Assembly: GCA_963741625.1 (NCBI GenBank)
Contig: CAVUIT010000009.1
Coordinates: forward strand, 372,001 to 436,000
Reading direction: 5' to 3'
DNA length: 64,000 bases
DNA from: CAWBBA01 sp963741625
GTDB taxonomy: Bacteria; Desulfobacterota; Desulfomonilia; Desulfomonilales; Desulfomonilaceae
Part shown: positions 16,992-26,006 of the stretch, one piece after another
How positions within the stretch are numbered: position 1 is the first letter of the stretch
Layout: every line of letters begins with the position of its first letter
The notes under the pieces: model-generated
The model's database searches: none
The model's input: only the letters and a program-made list of their open reading frames with translations
Told to the model about the DNA's origin: nothing
Translations under genes and position numbers: made by a program

Positions 16992-17909
16992 TTATAGGCT
17001 TTCCAAATACTGTTGTGCGCTGTGCGCGGCCGTGGCCCCGTCCCCGACCGCGGTTGAAATCTGACGGAGGGTCTTGGCGCGTATATCACCCGCCGCGAAG
17101 ACCCCAGGCCTTGAACAGGCCATTCTGTGGTCCGTAATGACGAATCCTCTTTCGTCGGTATCAATGAGGTCGCGGAAGCCGTCGGTGCTAGGGGTCAGGC
17201 CCACATAAAAAAAGACGCCGCCCACAGGCAAGACCTCTTCGGAGCCGTCGATCACCGAGCGAATGCGCATCCCTTGGACCTCACCCTTACCTAGAATCTC
17301 TACAGGAACTGTATTCCAGTGAATCAAGACTTTAGGATCGGCAAAAGCCTTCTCCTGAATCTCTTTCACGGCTCGCAGTTTGTCACGCCTGTGGATCAGG
17401 TGCACCTTCGAAGCAAACCTGGACAGATAGCACGCTTCCTCCACAGCAGAGTCACCGCCTCCCACTACGGCGATTTCCAAATCCCTGAAGAAAGGACCGT
17501 CGCATACCGCGCAGTAGCTCACTCCCCTTCCGGCCAGCTTCAATTCTCCTGGAATGCCCAATTTTACCGGCGACGCGCCTGTGGCCAAAATCAATGCTCG
17601 ACCTAGTAAAGTGTTGCTCCCCTCGGCACTTATGGAAAAGCCTTCATCTGTCGACGTGACCAGTCTCACATCAGCCTGGATGATCTCCACACCGAACTTC
17701 CTCGCTTGAGCCTCCATCTTCTGGGCTAGTTCAACTCCCAAAATCGGCTCACTGAAACCAGGGTAGTTATCCACCGTTTCAGTCGCGGTCAACTGTCCTC
17801 CCGGCAGACCCTTTTCAATCACAACTACCGGCACGCGGGCTCTCGACGCGTACAATCCTGCAGTAAGGCCTGCCGGTCCACCTCCGAGAATAACAAGATC
17901 TGTCTTCAT
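16992..17909 (-). CDS. trxB: Thioredoxin reductase
   Basis: This 305-residue flavoenzyme has the FAD motif GGGPAGLTAGLYA at the N-terminus, the redox pair CAVC (about residue 133-136, SYCAVCDGPFF), the NADPH motif GGGDSAVEEA and the C-terminal FAD block GVFAAGDIRAKTLRQI. It transfers electrons from NADPH to thioredoxin in the cytoplasm. It starts 1 nt after the trxA stop, so the two form a unit in the sigma/anti-sigma operon. Confidence 0.96.
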   Translation of the reverse strand: MKTDLVILGGGPAGLTAGLYASRARVPVVVIEKGLPGGQLTATETVDNYPGFSEPILGVELAQKMEAQARKFGVEIIQADVRLVTSTDEGFSISAEGSNTLLGRALILATGASPVKLGIPGELKLAGRGVSYCAVCDGPFFRDLEIAVVGGGDSAVEEACYLSRFASKVHLIHRRDKLRAVKEIQEKAFADPKVLIHWNTVPVEILGKGEVQGMRIRSVIDGSEEVLPVGGVFFYVGLTPSTDGFRDLIDTDERGFVITDHRMACSRPGVFAAGDIRAKTLRQISTAVGDGATAAHSAQQYLESL

Positions 17910-17910
17910 G

Positions 17911-18243
17911 CTAAGAGACCTTGTCGAGCAGCTCCTTTATGCGGCTCTTGGGGACTGCGCCCACGATCTGGTCAACTATTTGGCCGTCCTTGAACAGCAT
18001 TAGTGTGGGAATGCCTCTGACTCCGTACTTGCTTGCAACCTGCTTGTTGTTGTCAACATCCAGCTTGGCAACCTTGATTTTCCCTTTGTACTCCTCAGCC
18101 AGCTCCTCCACAATCGGCCCCACGGTTCGGCATGGGCCGCACCAGGCAGCCCAGAAGTCTACCAATGCCGGAATATCCGATTGCAAAACCTGCTGGTCAA
18201 AGTCTCCATCGGTCACATGGTAAAGATTTTCATTTTCAGACAT
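17911..18243 (-). CDS. trxA: Thioredoxin
   Basis: This 110-residue thioredoxin fold has the classical active site WCGPC in DFWAAWCGPCRTVGPIVEEL, the cis-proline context GIPTLMLFKDG and normal family length. It reduces cytoplasmic protein disulfides using trxB. It is the third gene after the sigma and anti-sigma genes, all with gaps of 25 nt or less, which points to shared redox control. Confidence 0.96.
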   Translation of the reverse strand: MSENENLYHVTDGDFDQQVLQSDIPALVDFWAAWCGPCRTVGPIVEELAEEYKGKIKVAKLDVDNNKQVASKYGVRGIPTLMLFKDGQIVDQIVGAVPKSRIKELLDKVS

Positions 18244-18267
18244 TATGGACTCCTCTCAAAGTTCAAA

Positions 18268-18504
18268 TTATTCTTTTCCGCAATGCTCTCTCAGAAACAT
18301 TTTCAGTTTGGTCCGCACATCTTCCGGTATATCGCAGGAGACACCTTTGCCGCAAAGATGTAAAGTAGTCTTAAGTGACTCAAGGACAAGGGAGCACGGC
18401 GGACATAGCGCCAAGTGCTCTTCGAGGCTCTTGCACTCTTCTTCCCCTATGTCACCGTCCAGGTAATCCGACAAATGGTCGCAGTAGTCAGCACAAGTCT
18501 TCAT
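18268..18504 (-). CDS. ZAS-type zinc-finger anti-sigma factor
   Basis: This 78-residue protein carries the Hx3Cx2C motif of ZAS anti-sigma factors (EEHLALCPPC, about residues 30-37) after an N-terminal CxxxC (CADYC). No membrane helix is present, so it is cytoplasmic, like RsrA. Known RsrA-type proteins release their sigma factor when the zinc cysteines oxidise. It begins 3 nt after the sigma gene stop, the usual sigma/anti-sigma arrangement. Confidence 0.8.
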   Translation of the reverse strand: MKTCADYCDHLSDYLDGDIGEEECKSLEEHLALCPPCSLVLESLKTTLHLCGKGVSCDIPEDVRTKLKMFLREHCGKE

Positions 18505-18507
18505 TTG

Positions 18508-19116
18508 CTATCTTGAAGCCCTTCGCGCGCCGGAAGATACATCTCTCTCCAAGTAATAGGAATTCAAAGCCAGGCGAACCGAATTCCGTGCCCGGTGCAG
18601 TCGCGATTTGACGGCTGCCAGCGAAGAATCCATTATCTTAGAAACTTCTTTTAGCGAAAAACCTTCGACATCTCTGAGAACGATCACCGAACGATATAGC
18701 ACGGGAAGATCGTCGATAGCCTCTTCAATTTTCTTGCGACCCTCCTGTGAGAGAAGGAGGTCCAACGGAGTGTTCACAAACTGGGGAGAGGCCTGCATAG
18801 AGTTGCCATCAGAAGGATTCTTGAACTGATCGTCATATTCGACGACCTCCGGCCGATGTTTCCTTAGAAACATCAACGCGTTGTTCGTCGCGATCCTGAA
18901 CAGCCAGGTAGAAAAAGAGGAACTGCCGCTGAAGCCTTTCAATCCCTTGTACGCGTTCAGGAAGGTCTCTTGCAATAAATCCTGCGCCTGCTGGTTATCC
19001 TTAACAATTTTCCTCAAATGGCGATAAATCCGTCCCTCATATTTCTCCACAAGACGCTCGAAAGCATCGTAGTCTCCGGCGAGGACCTCTGCTATGGTTT
19101 GTCGGTCTTCGTCCAT
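18508..19116 (-). CDS. ECF sigma factor, RpoE/SigR-like
   Basis: This 202-residue sigma factor has region 2 (KYEGRIYRHLRKIVKDNQQA, then DLLQETFLNAYKGL) and region 4 (LPVLYRSVIVLRDVEGFSLK with the helix-turn-helix EVSKIMDSSLAAVKSRLHRA). Regions 1.1 and 3 are absent, as in ECF sigmas. It heads an operon with a ZAS anti-sigma, trxA and trxB, so its likely job is to turn on thiol-disulfide defence genes, including its own operon. AT-rich sequence (TACACTATAACCATAGTATC) lies upstream at about 19173-19192. Confidence 0.9.
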   Translation of the reverse strand: MDEDRQTIAEVLAGDYDAFERLVEKYEGRIYRHLRKIVKDNQQAQDLLQETFLNAYKGLKGFSGSSSFSTWLFRIATNNALMFLRKHRPEVVEYDDQFKNPSDGNSMQASPQFVNTPLDLLLSQEGRKKIEEAIDDLPVLYRSVIVLRDVEGFSLKEVSKIMDSSLAAVKSRLHRARNSVRLALNSYYLERDVSSGARRASR

Positions 19117-19361
19117 GTCCTTCTCGTATCAGAGATGCTACTTGCACGCAAAAGATTCGTAAAATCCCCACTTATACACTATAACCATAGTATCTACCTC
19201 TTCTCTGTGTCAAGGGCAAAGCCGCATCGCCGCACCTCACGACAGGCGCAGAGGCCGGAATCAACATTTTGGGAACAGGCATAAATGCATTCGTTACTGC
19301 GGAAAAATCGGTTGCGTCATAGGCCCGCCCCTTATAGTATCAGGGACAGCAAGGAGACCGT

Positions 19362-20153
19362 ATGGAAGACCTCATAGAACAAGTAGCACAGGGCCTGGCA
19401 AACGCCAAAAACACGGTAGCGCTGACCGGAGCAGGAATCAGCACGGAATCGGGAATCCCGGACTTCCGAAGTCCAGGAGGACTTTGGACCCGCGTCGATC
19501 CGGGTGAATTTTCCATAGACCGCTTTCTCCAAAATCCTTCACGATTCTGGCGACTTCACTTACAGCTCAAGGAATCCGGTGATTTCGACCTGGCCTCGGC
19601 AGAACCCAATGCGGCGCACTTCGCTCTCTCGCGTATGGAACAAATGGGTATTCTCAAGTGCATTATCACTCAAAACGTGGATAACCTTCACCAGAGGGCG
19701 GGCTCGGTCGAGGTGGTAGAATTTCACGGAAACCTGCTCCGTGCTGTGTGCCTGAAGTGCCGTACTCTGGAACCCATCGGTGAAGTTGAAGCCCGACTGG
19801 CTGGAGGTAATGAAGACGCTCCAAGATGCCAAAAATGCGGCGGACTGCTCAAACCTGATGCAGTTTTCTTCGGAGAGGCTATTCCTTCCAAGGCTCTTAT
19901 GATTTCTCAGGTCCAGTCGCAAAAGTGCGATCTGCTCCTCGTGATAGGGACCTCGCTTCAGGTTTTCCCAGCGGCACAGATTCCGCTATCAGTCAAACTC
20001 AAGTACCCACCAGCCACAGTGGTAGAGGTCAATCGGGAGCCGTCTGCCATGTACGAGCAGGTCAGCGACGTTTTGTTGCTTGGGAGCGCAGGTGATATTC
20101 TCACTAGGCTTATGGACGCTCTGGAGCGTAAGGTTATGGCAGGCGCTTGCTAG
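19362..20153 (+). CDS. cobB: NAD-dependent protein deacylase (sirtuin)
   Basis: This 263-residue Sir2 enzyme has the NAD-binding GAGISTESGIPDFRSPGG, the catalytic QNVDNLHQRAG with its following His in EFHGN, a zinc site of four Cys (CLKC...CQKCG) and the GTSLQVFPAA loop. It removes acyl groups from protein lysines using NAD. Starts at ATG 19362 behind AAGGAG. It stands alone between the sigma operon, which diverges from it, and a convergent outer membrane protein gene. Confidence 0.93.
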   Translation: MEDLIEQVAQGLANAKNTVALTGAGISTESGIPDFRSPGGLWTRVDPGEFSIDRFLQNPSRFWRLHLQLKESGDFDLASAEPNAAHFALSRMEQMGILKCIITQNVDNLHQRAGSVEVVEFHGNLLRAVCLKCRTLEPIGEVEARLAGGNEDAPRCQKCGGLLKPDAVFFGEAIPSKALMISQVQSQKCDLLLVIGTSLQVFPAAQIPLSVKLKYPPATVVEVNREPSAMYEQVSDVLLLGSAGDILTRLMDALERKVMAGAC

Positions 20154-20497
20154 AGGCACGTCCTGCAAATAACTTACGTAACTGGTCATCTCAGCCCCTC
20201 CAAGGAGTTCCGACTAGGCAGAAGGGGCCAGCTTTACAATTGCGAGTGCAGCGAAGCAATCTCCGGTGGGATGGGCGTCCCGCCCGTCGTCATTCCCGCG
20301 TACGCGGGAATCCAGACTGGACCCAGGATCGGAGTCCGGGGTGACGAATGACCGGCAAGATGCCGGTCCCACAGATGAGATTCCTTTTCCGCGGACGTGG
20401 GCTTTCACTCCTCGCAAAGACAAGGTAATTCTGTCCATAAGTTGCTAACAGGAGAGCAAATTAGTGCGGCAAGAAACGGAGAGCGTCAGGTCCATTT
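20154..20497. repeat. Intergenic palindromic mosaic repeat between two convergent genes
   Basis: Contains a perfect hairpin ATTCCCGCG-TA-CGCGGGAAT (20292-20311). A 45-nt stretch at 20314-20358 (starting AGACTGGACCCAGGATCGGA) is 93 percent identical to 31542-31586. Several GCCGG/CCGGC arms follow. No gene seen. Confidence 0.65.
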
Positions 20498-21244
20498 CTA
20501 AAATAGCACGGACGTTTCGACAAAAAATCCCGTGCGGTTTATATCAATAGTGTCCCGCTCTCGCTTCGATTTAACGTGCCAAAACCTGTACCCTGTGTTG
20601 ATTGTCCAGGTCCAGAGACTGTTTATGGGGATATCCACCGCGCTGCTGACTTCCCAGTCCCACGTCTCAAGATCGTTGTAATTCCACCAATTGACTCTGC
20701 CGGTCACATTTGGACGCAGAGAAATGCTCTCTATTATGGGGTAGAAGCTCCCGTGTAGGCCGAGCGTAGGAATCGCGCGAGTTTGGTTTTCATAATAATC
20801 GAAAGAAGAATTCGCGACCGTAACCTCTTTGACCCTTGTCTCGGTATTTAAGATATCAAGGTCGAAATTTGCTCCGAACAGGATTTGAGGGGTCATGTAG
20901 AAATCTATATCGTAACCCATCTGGAAATAACGTATTTTTTGGAAAGAATCGTTGCGCGAGTTGTAGACGCTCGAGGGCTCCGTGCGGAATCGAAAGACGT
21001 GTATGTTATCTAATCGGAAATTGGCGAAATATTCCCAAACGAGCTTATTGCTGTCAATTCCGACATTGTCGATGAGATCCACTTTAGTTCTGTCGCCTTG
21101 AATAAGGTTCCCCTGAAGCGCTGAGAACCACGTTCTGGCGCCGGCGTTTAGCCTCAAAAAGGCCGGCACGTCCCATGCGTGGACGTTTCCCAGGAGGAGA
21201 AAGCACAGGACTGTGAGCCAAGCTATGACGAAAAATTTTTTCAT
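20498..21244 (-). CDS. Predicted outer membrane beta-barrel protein
   Basis: A signal peptide (MKKFFVIAWLTVLCFLLLGN, cleavage after VHA) is followed by about 225 residues of alternating aromatic/polar strands rich in Tyr, Trp and Asn. The chain ends in TGFFVETSVLF with a C-terminal Phe, the BAM recognition pattern. No family recognised. Sequence blocks such as FRLDNIHVFRFRTEPSS and MGYDIDFYMTPQILFGANFD look like transmembrane beta-hairpins. Start is ATG 21244; upstream in-frame codons to 21268 are not supported. It probably forms a porin-like or structural barrel in the outer membrane. Confidence 0.6.
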   Translation of the reverse strand: MKKFFVIAWLTVLCFLLLGNVHAWDVPAFLRLNAGARTWFSALQGNLIQGDRTKVDLIDNVGIDSNKLVWEYFANFRLDNIHVFRFRTEPSSVYNSRNDSFQKIRYFQMGYDIDFYMTPQILFGANFDLDILNTETRVKEVTVANSSFDYYENQTRAIPTLGLHGSFYPIIESISLRPNVTGRVNWWNYNDLETWDWEVSSAVDIPINSLWTWTINTGYRFWHVKSKRERDTIDINRTGFFVETSVLF

Positions 21245-21398
21245 TATCGAGGGCTGTCGCGCCACCACAGCTATAAATTACTTTAAAAAAACGATGCAAG
21301 TAATATCTTTTAATGAGTAATTTGTCAAGAAGAACTGGGAGGGTGCGCTGGCTTATTATCTCGTAACCTTTTATCGGGAAAGCGGTATACACGGTCTG

Positions 21399-21466
21399 AA
21401 AAGTGGCCGGCAGGGACGCCGGCCCTACCATGAGCGCAGCAGGACCGGCCTCCGTGCCGGTCATCA
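21399..21466. repeat. Pair of intergenic hairpins downstream of smc
   Basis: GCCGGC-AGGGAC-GCCGGC and GACCGGC-CTCCGT-GCCGGTC lie side by side. They belong to the same GC-rich palindrome family found elsewhere in the window and may terminate smc transcription (minus strand). Confidence 0.5.
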
Positions 21467-21503
21467 AATACCCGATGAACAACTGCGTTATCTCTTCTCC
21501 CGT

Positions 21504-24500
21504 CTAATTCACGAATTCCACCGATACCACTCCGGACGAGCCTGGTTCTTCCATAGTTATGCCAAAGAGTGAATCAGCTTCTTCCATGCTTCGCTTGTTG
21601 TGTGTAGCGACGAGAAATTGAGTGCGATCCGAGAGTTTCCTAAGCATTTCATTGAACCGCACGAGGTTGGCGTCATCAAGGGGCGCATCCACTTCGTCAA
21701 GAAGGCAGAACGGCGATGGACGTGTGAGGAAAATCGAGAAGATCAAAGCCACGGCTGTGAGGGCCTTTTCACCTCCGGACAGGAGATCCATGTTCTGAAT
21801 TCTCTTGCCGGGGGGGCGTGCCATGATGTCTACCCCAGTTTCAAGAAGATCTTCCTCATCAGTCAGTTCGAGGCGCGCCTCACCACCCCTGAAGAGAAAT
21901 GGAAAAATTTCCTGGAATTTCTCGTTGACGTTGTCGAAAGCAGTGCGGAAGCGCTCCCGGGTAGTCTTGTTAATGGTGTTGATAGTGGCGTACAGGGAGT
22001 CCACTGCCTTTTTCAGGTCTTCCTGTTGTTCCAGCAGAAATGTCAGCCTTTCTTCGGCTTGTTGGCTTTCCGAGATAGCTGCCAGATTCACTTCGCCCAT
22101 CAGATCCATTTTATTGCGGATTTCTGTTATCACAGCGTCATCCGGAGGAGAATCCGGACAGGCCACAGACCGAAGATCCACATGATATCGTTCCAGAATT
22201 TTTTCTACGAGGCCTTGCAGGGCCTGTTCGAGACGTACAGACTCGACTTCCAAGCTGTGCACACTCTCCTTGAGTTCCTTGACCGCCTTTGCTGTTACGG
22301 CGGCCTCTCGTTCCAGCGCCTCCACAGAAGCGGCGAGGTTGGCGGACTCAGTTCTCAGGGTTCCAATCTGCCCCGCCTGAGCCTCATGCTGCTCCATCAG
22401 GTCTTTTTCTCTTTGTTCAGCCTGAGTGATCTGTTCGCCAAGTTTTTTCTCTTCAACCTGATTGTTCTCAATTTCTACTGCAAGCGCGGAGAGTCTTGCC
22501 TCATGCTGTTTCAAGCTATCCAAAGAAGTGCGGCACTCCCGTTCCAGGGAATGGCTTCGTTCCTCCAGTTGTGCGACTCTGACCTGGAGTTGGCCAGTTT
22601 GCTGCGACTTTTCCAGAGCGAAGAGGCTGAGTTTCTCGACCGCACGATTCACCTCTTCTCGTTCTGTCTCTATGTCAACACGTTTGCGTTCCAGGAGAGA
22701 AATGGCTTCCTCAGCCTTGACGAGATCGAATGAAAGCCCCTCTTGTTCATTTGCCAGGCGCTCTCTCTCGAGGCTCAGGACGTCGAGTTTCCGTTCGGCA
22801 TTGGAGACTTGAGCCGCCAAGACCTCCTGATCCTTTCGGAGATGAACTTCCTTGACATTAAGCTCGTTCAAAAGGCGCTCAATCTGATCGTTATCCAGAG
22901 AGAGTTTTTCTAAATGCGCCTCCTCCTCCTCCAGAGCTGACTGCAATCCCGCCAGCTCCTGTTCAAGAGAAGCGACCTTTTCTTGAAGCGCTGCGATTTC
23001 TCGCCGTTGCTCAAAGACTGTATCGCGACCATCCTCATGCGACCCGCCGCTGATCTCTCCGTGGCGATTGAGCATTTCGCCGCCGGCGGTAACCAGGTCC
23101 ACGTGTATGCCGTTCTTCTCCCAGAGTTCTACCGCTTGCTGCATGTCCTCTACAACGAAACAGCGATTCAGAAGGAAGTTCCCCAGACCCTCGCAACCTT
23201 CACGAAAACAAACCACCTCTTGAAGCGGTGTAAGTCCCTCCGGCACTGCACCAAGCTCGGATTCCGGAACCGATCGAGGCGACAAGGGGATAAATGTGGA
23301 TCTGCCCGCCCCGGCTTCCTTGAGCCGATCCGCCGCTTTGGCGCCCTCGCGCGTTGAGGTGACCACCAGATGGCCCAAGCGATCACCTAGGGCTGCGGTA
23401 AGGGCTTTCTGGAATTCCCGCGGAACGTCGATCATTTCTGCAAGCGGCCCTAACAGAGCCTCTCTCTTCCCGGACTCGTCGTCTTTGAGTAGGAATCGGA
23501 CCCCCTGGCCATAGCCGCGGTAATTCTTTTGCATCTCTTCAAGTGATTCGAGTCTCGCCTGAGTCGAGGCCAAGTGTTTTTCCGCCTCTTTCAGGCTGTC
23601 TCTCAGGGAATTTATCTTGTGTTTGGCCGATTCTCGAGCACTAACGAGTTCCTCTTTCTTTGTCGTGTTCCTCTGTCGGTCGCGGCCAATTTCAGCAATA
23701 TTGTCGGCCAGCCGATCCTTTTCGCCTTTTTGTGAGTCGAGGCCGGTGCGAATTTCTTCGGAGTCCCTGGAGATCCTTTCGAGATGACTTGAGATTTCCG
23801 TTCCGCGTCGCGTCAAGGCTTCCCGGCGATTCCTCTCCTGGGAGGTCTCCTGAAGGGTATGGAAGAGGTCATCCTTGAGTTGATCCAGATGCTTGCGTTG
23901 CCGGACAAGATCTTGTTCCGTCCCCTCAGAGTCTCCCAAGGCTTGCTTCAATTGGTCGCCGGCAATCTTCAGTTCCGCGTGGACCGCCTCTCTATCTTTG
24001 TCCAATGCTTCCTGGAGACCCTTTGCTTCCACGACCTTTTCTTCGAAGACCTGCTTCTCTCCCGCGCAGCGCTGCTGCTGGTTTGCAAGCTGTGAGACAC
24101 GGTTCCGATCTCTCTCCATGCCGCCTCGCAGACCCGTCAATTCCAGTTCCACCTGGTGGCGTGTTTCGAGAAGATCTTTCAATGCCTTTTCGCGTTGCAG
24201 AGCCTTTAATCTGTCGTCTTCCAGTCGAGCGGTTATTGTCGAGTACTGAGATTCATTCTCCAGCAGCACCGACCGACTCTTTTCCAAGTCTCCGTCAATT
24301 TGTCCTGTTTGTCGTTGTAATTCATGACACTTGTAAGCATGAAGCGCGATATCCAGCTCATGCAACCGGTCGCTCAGATCGCGGTAGCGTTGGGCCTTCG
24401 AAGCCTGCCTCTTCAGTGAGGCACTCTGGCGTTTCACCTCTCCGATAACATCATTGATCCGAAGCAGATTTTGGCTGGTCTGTTCGAGTTTCTTGAGAGC

Positions 24501-25037
24501 TGCTTCTCGCCGGGATTTGTAACGGTTGATCCCAGCGGCCTCCTCGATCAAAACGCGACGGTCCTCGGGCTTTGACGCCACGATCATATCCACGCGTCCC
24601 TGCTCAATGATGGCATACGAGTTCCTGCCCACACCGGTGTCCAGGAAAAAATCAGTGACGTCAGACAGGCGGCAGGGGACGTTATTGATTTCGTATTGAG
24701 ATTCGCCGTCTCTGAACAGGCGACGGGTTATCATTATCTCATCGTAATCGGCCATGGAAGCGGGTGCCAGACCTTCCGTATTAGAGAGAACCAGCCTCAC
24801 TTCCGCCATACCGACCGGTTTGCGGCTTTCCGAGCCGTTGAAGATGACGTCTTCCATCTTCTTGCCACGGAGGCTGCGAACCCTCTGCTCCCCCATAGCC
24901 CAGCGCATGGCCTCGAAAACATTACTTTTTCCGCAGCCGTTCGGCCCTACGATTGCAGTGATCCCGGGCTTGAAGTCAAAGACGGTCTTGTCCGGAAAAC
25001 TTTTGAATCCTTTGAGTTCGAGTTTTGTGATTTTCAT
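21504..25037 (-). CDS. smc: Chromosome segregation protein SMC
   Basis: This 1177-residue protein has the N-terminal ATPase head with Walker A (VGPNGCGKSNVFEAMRW), long coiled coils, and a hinge near residues 510-680 (REALLGPLAEMIDVP through GGEMLNRHGEISGGS). The C-terminal head has the ABC signature LLSGGEKALTAVALIF and Walker B FCLLDEVDAPLDD. SMC organises and segregates the chromosome with ScpA and ScpB, not encoded here. Length is normal for a bacterial SMC. Start ATG 25037 faces a 459-nt divergent intergenic region. Confidence 0.97.
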   Translation of the reverse strand: MKITKLELKGFKSFPDKTVFDFKPGITAIVGPNGCGKSNVFEAMRWAMGEQRVRSLRGKKMEDVIFNGSESRKPVGMAEVRLVLSNTEGLAPASMADYDEIMITRRLFRDGESQYEINNVPCRLSDVTDFFLDTGVGRNSYAIIEQGRVDMIVASKPEDRRVLIEEAAGINRYKSRREAALKKLEQTSQNLLRINDVIGEVKRQSASLKRQASKAQRYRDLSDRLHELDIALHAYKCHELQRQTGQIDGDLEKSRSVLLENESQYSTITARLEDDRLKALQREKALKDLLETRHQVELELTGLRGGMERDRNRVSQLANQQQRCAGEKQVFEEKVVEAKGLQEALDKDREAVHAELKIAGDQLKQALGDSEGTEQDLVRQRKHLDQLKDDLFHTLQETSQERNRREALTRRGTEISSHLERISRDSEEIRTGLDSQKGEKDRLADNIAEIGRDRQRNTTKKEELVSARESAKHKINSLRDSLKEAEKHLASTQARLESLEEMQKNYRGYGQGVRFLLKDDESGKREALLGPLAEMIDVPREFQKALTAALGDRLGHLVVTSTREGAKAADRLKEAGAGRSTFIPLSPRSVPESELGAVPEGLTPLQEVVCFREGCEGLGNFLLNRCFVVEDMQQAVELWEKNGIHVDLVTAGGEMLNRHGEISGGSHEDGRDTVFEQRREIAALQEKVASLEQELAGLQSALEEEEAHLEKLSLDNDQIERLLNELNVKEVHLRKDQEVLAAQVSNAERKLDVLSLERERLANEQEGLSFDLVKAEEAISLLERKRVDIETEREEVNRAVEKLSLFALEKSQQTGQLQVRVAQLEERSHSLERECRTSLDSLKQHEARLSALAVEIENNQVEEKKLGEQITQAEQREKDLMEQHEAQAGQIGTLRTESANLAASVEALEREAAVTAKAVKELKESVHSLEVESVRLEQALQGLVEKILERYHVDLRSVACPDSPPDDAVITEIRNKMDLMGEVNLAAISESQQAEERLTFLLEQQEDLKKAVDSLYATINTINKTTRERFRTAFDNVNEKFQEIFPFLFRGGEARLELTDEEDLLETGVDIMARPPGKRIQNMDLLSGGEKALTAVALIFSIFLTRPSPFCLLDEVDAPLDDANLVRFNEMLRKLSDRTQFLVATHNKRSMEEADSLFGITMEEPGSSGVVSVEFVN

Positions 25038-25496
25038 TACAGTTCAGGCCCAATTCATTGAAACGGGCGGATAGTATCTTCGGCCAAGGCCAATGTAAAG
25101 CAAAAATCTGCAATGGCAGCGTCTGGTAGTCCCGCGCAAGCGGGAATCCAGACGTGAACCGCGCTGCTCATCGCCGGACCCTCATTCCAGCGTACGCTGA
25201 AATCAGAAGGGATTGTATTGCTTAGTACCTGGATTCGCAAATAAGGTGACGCAAATCCCTGGATGTGTTAGCAGGAGGAGCGGGGCAGCATAGGGCGCAG
25301 TGGCACCCGAATCCGTCATCTATGTGGCGAAGCCGAGCATTTAAGCCGCTCTCAGGCTGCGGCTTGAAAAGTCAGTCCAGGGGAGGCATTTGTTCCAATT
25401 TAGAGATAGCGCTTCAATCAGGCTGACAAGAGCATAACAAGCTGAGATTTGCGCTTCTCTTTTACCGAATACTTCCCCGCATGATATTATACTGCC
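25038..25496. other. Divergent intergenic region with one palindromic repeat
   Basis: Holds a hairpin TCCCGCG-CAA-GCGGGAatcc motif (around 25130-25148) of the window-wide repeat family. Otherwise no gene was recognised. It separates smc from the leaderless-looking gene at 25497. Confidence 0.4.
25485..25490 (+). promoter_or_regulatory. Putative -10 element directly before the start codon
   Basis: TATTAT ends 6 nt before the ATG at 25497, with a weak TTTACC 18 nt upstream. No Shine-Dalgarno sequence precedes the ATG, so the message may be leaderless. Confidence 0.35.
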
Positions 25497-26006
25497 ATGA
25501 GCACAGCCGATGAATACGATTACGTTCTGATACGGGACGCCACCATCGTGGTCAGGGTCCCCCGTTGCGCAGCAGAAACCGCTCCGGAGGTCTTGCCGGA
25601 ATTCTTCGACGTGAGGACAGGGGTTCAGCTAAGGCAAATCTACCCGGCTTTTCAGGCGGATGAGCTGCAACGCGGTTACATACTGCCTGATGGCCACGCA
25701 GGCGCAATTCTTAAAGGAGGCACCCCCATAACGGGCGGCCCTTCCATTGATCCTTCAAAAGTGGTGACAATCTTGGAAGCCCGGCAGAGGAAGCTGGACG
25801 CTGTCGTGGCAGATTCCATTTTCGACCAGCTCAGGATATTGACCAATGTGCTGAACGAGTTCCTGGATGCTGCCGATCACGCGCAAAAGGAAGAACGATT
25901 TTGGTTGGCCCAGCAGGTCCTCACTTTGGTGAGGAAGTTCTCCGGTCGAGAGCTAGCCGAGTTGGAAGGGATCGTAGAATGGTTTAAAAGGCGGCCTCCG
26001 AAATAA
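25497..26006 (+). CDS. Conserved-looking protein of unknown function
   Basis: I do not recognise this 169-residue soluble protein. It has an N-terminal beta-rich part (YDYVLIRDATIVVRVPRCAA), a middle with Gly-rich DGHAGAILKGGTPITGGPSI, and a helical C-terminus ending in EGIVEWFKRRPPK. No signal peptide or membrane helix. Its TAA stop overlaps the ATG of the following TPR/protease gene (TAATG), so the two are translationally coupled and probably act together. No ribosome binding site is visible; see the -10 element just upstream. Confidence 0.6.
   Translation: MSTADEYDYVLIRDATIVVRVPRCAAETAPEVLPEFFDVRTGVQLRQIYPAFQADELQRGYILPDGHAGAILKGGTPITGGPSIDPSKVVTILEARQRKLDAVVADSIFDQLRILTNVLNEFLDAADHAQKEERFWLAQQVLTLVRKFSGRELAELEGIVEWFKRRPPK

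Noticed and set aside
17497..17512. Selenocysteine in thioredoxin reductase or thioredoxin
   Set aside because: Both active sites are ordinary cysteines (CAVC and WCGPC) with no in-frame UGA.
21600..22733. 377-codon plus-strand frame inside smc
   Set aside because: Antisense shadow of the SMC coiled coil; no domain recognised.
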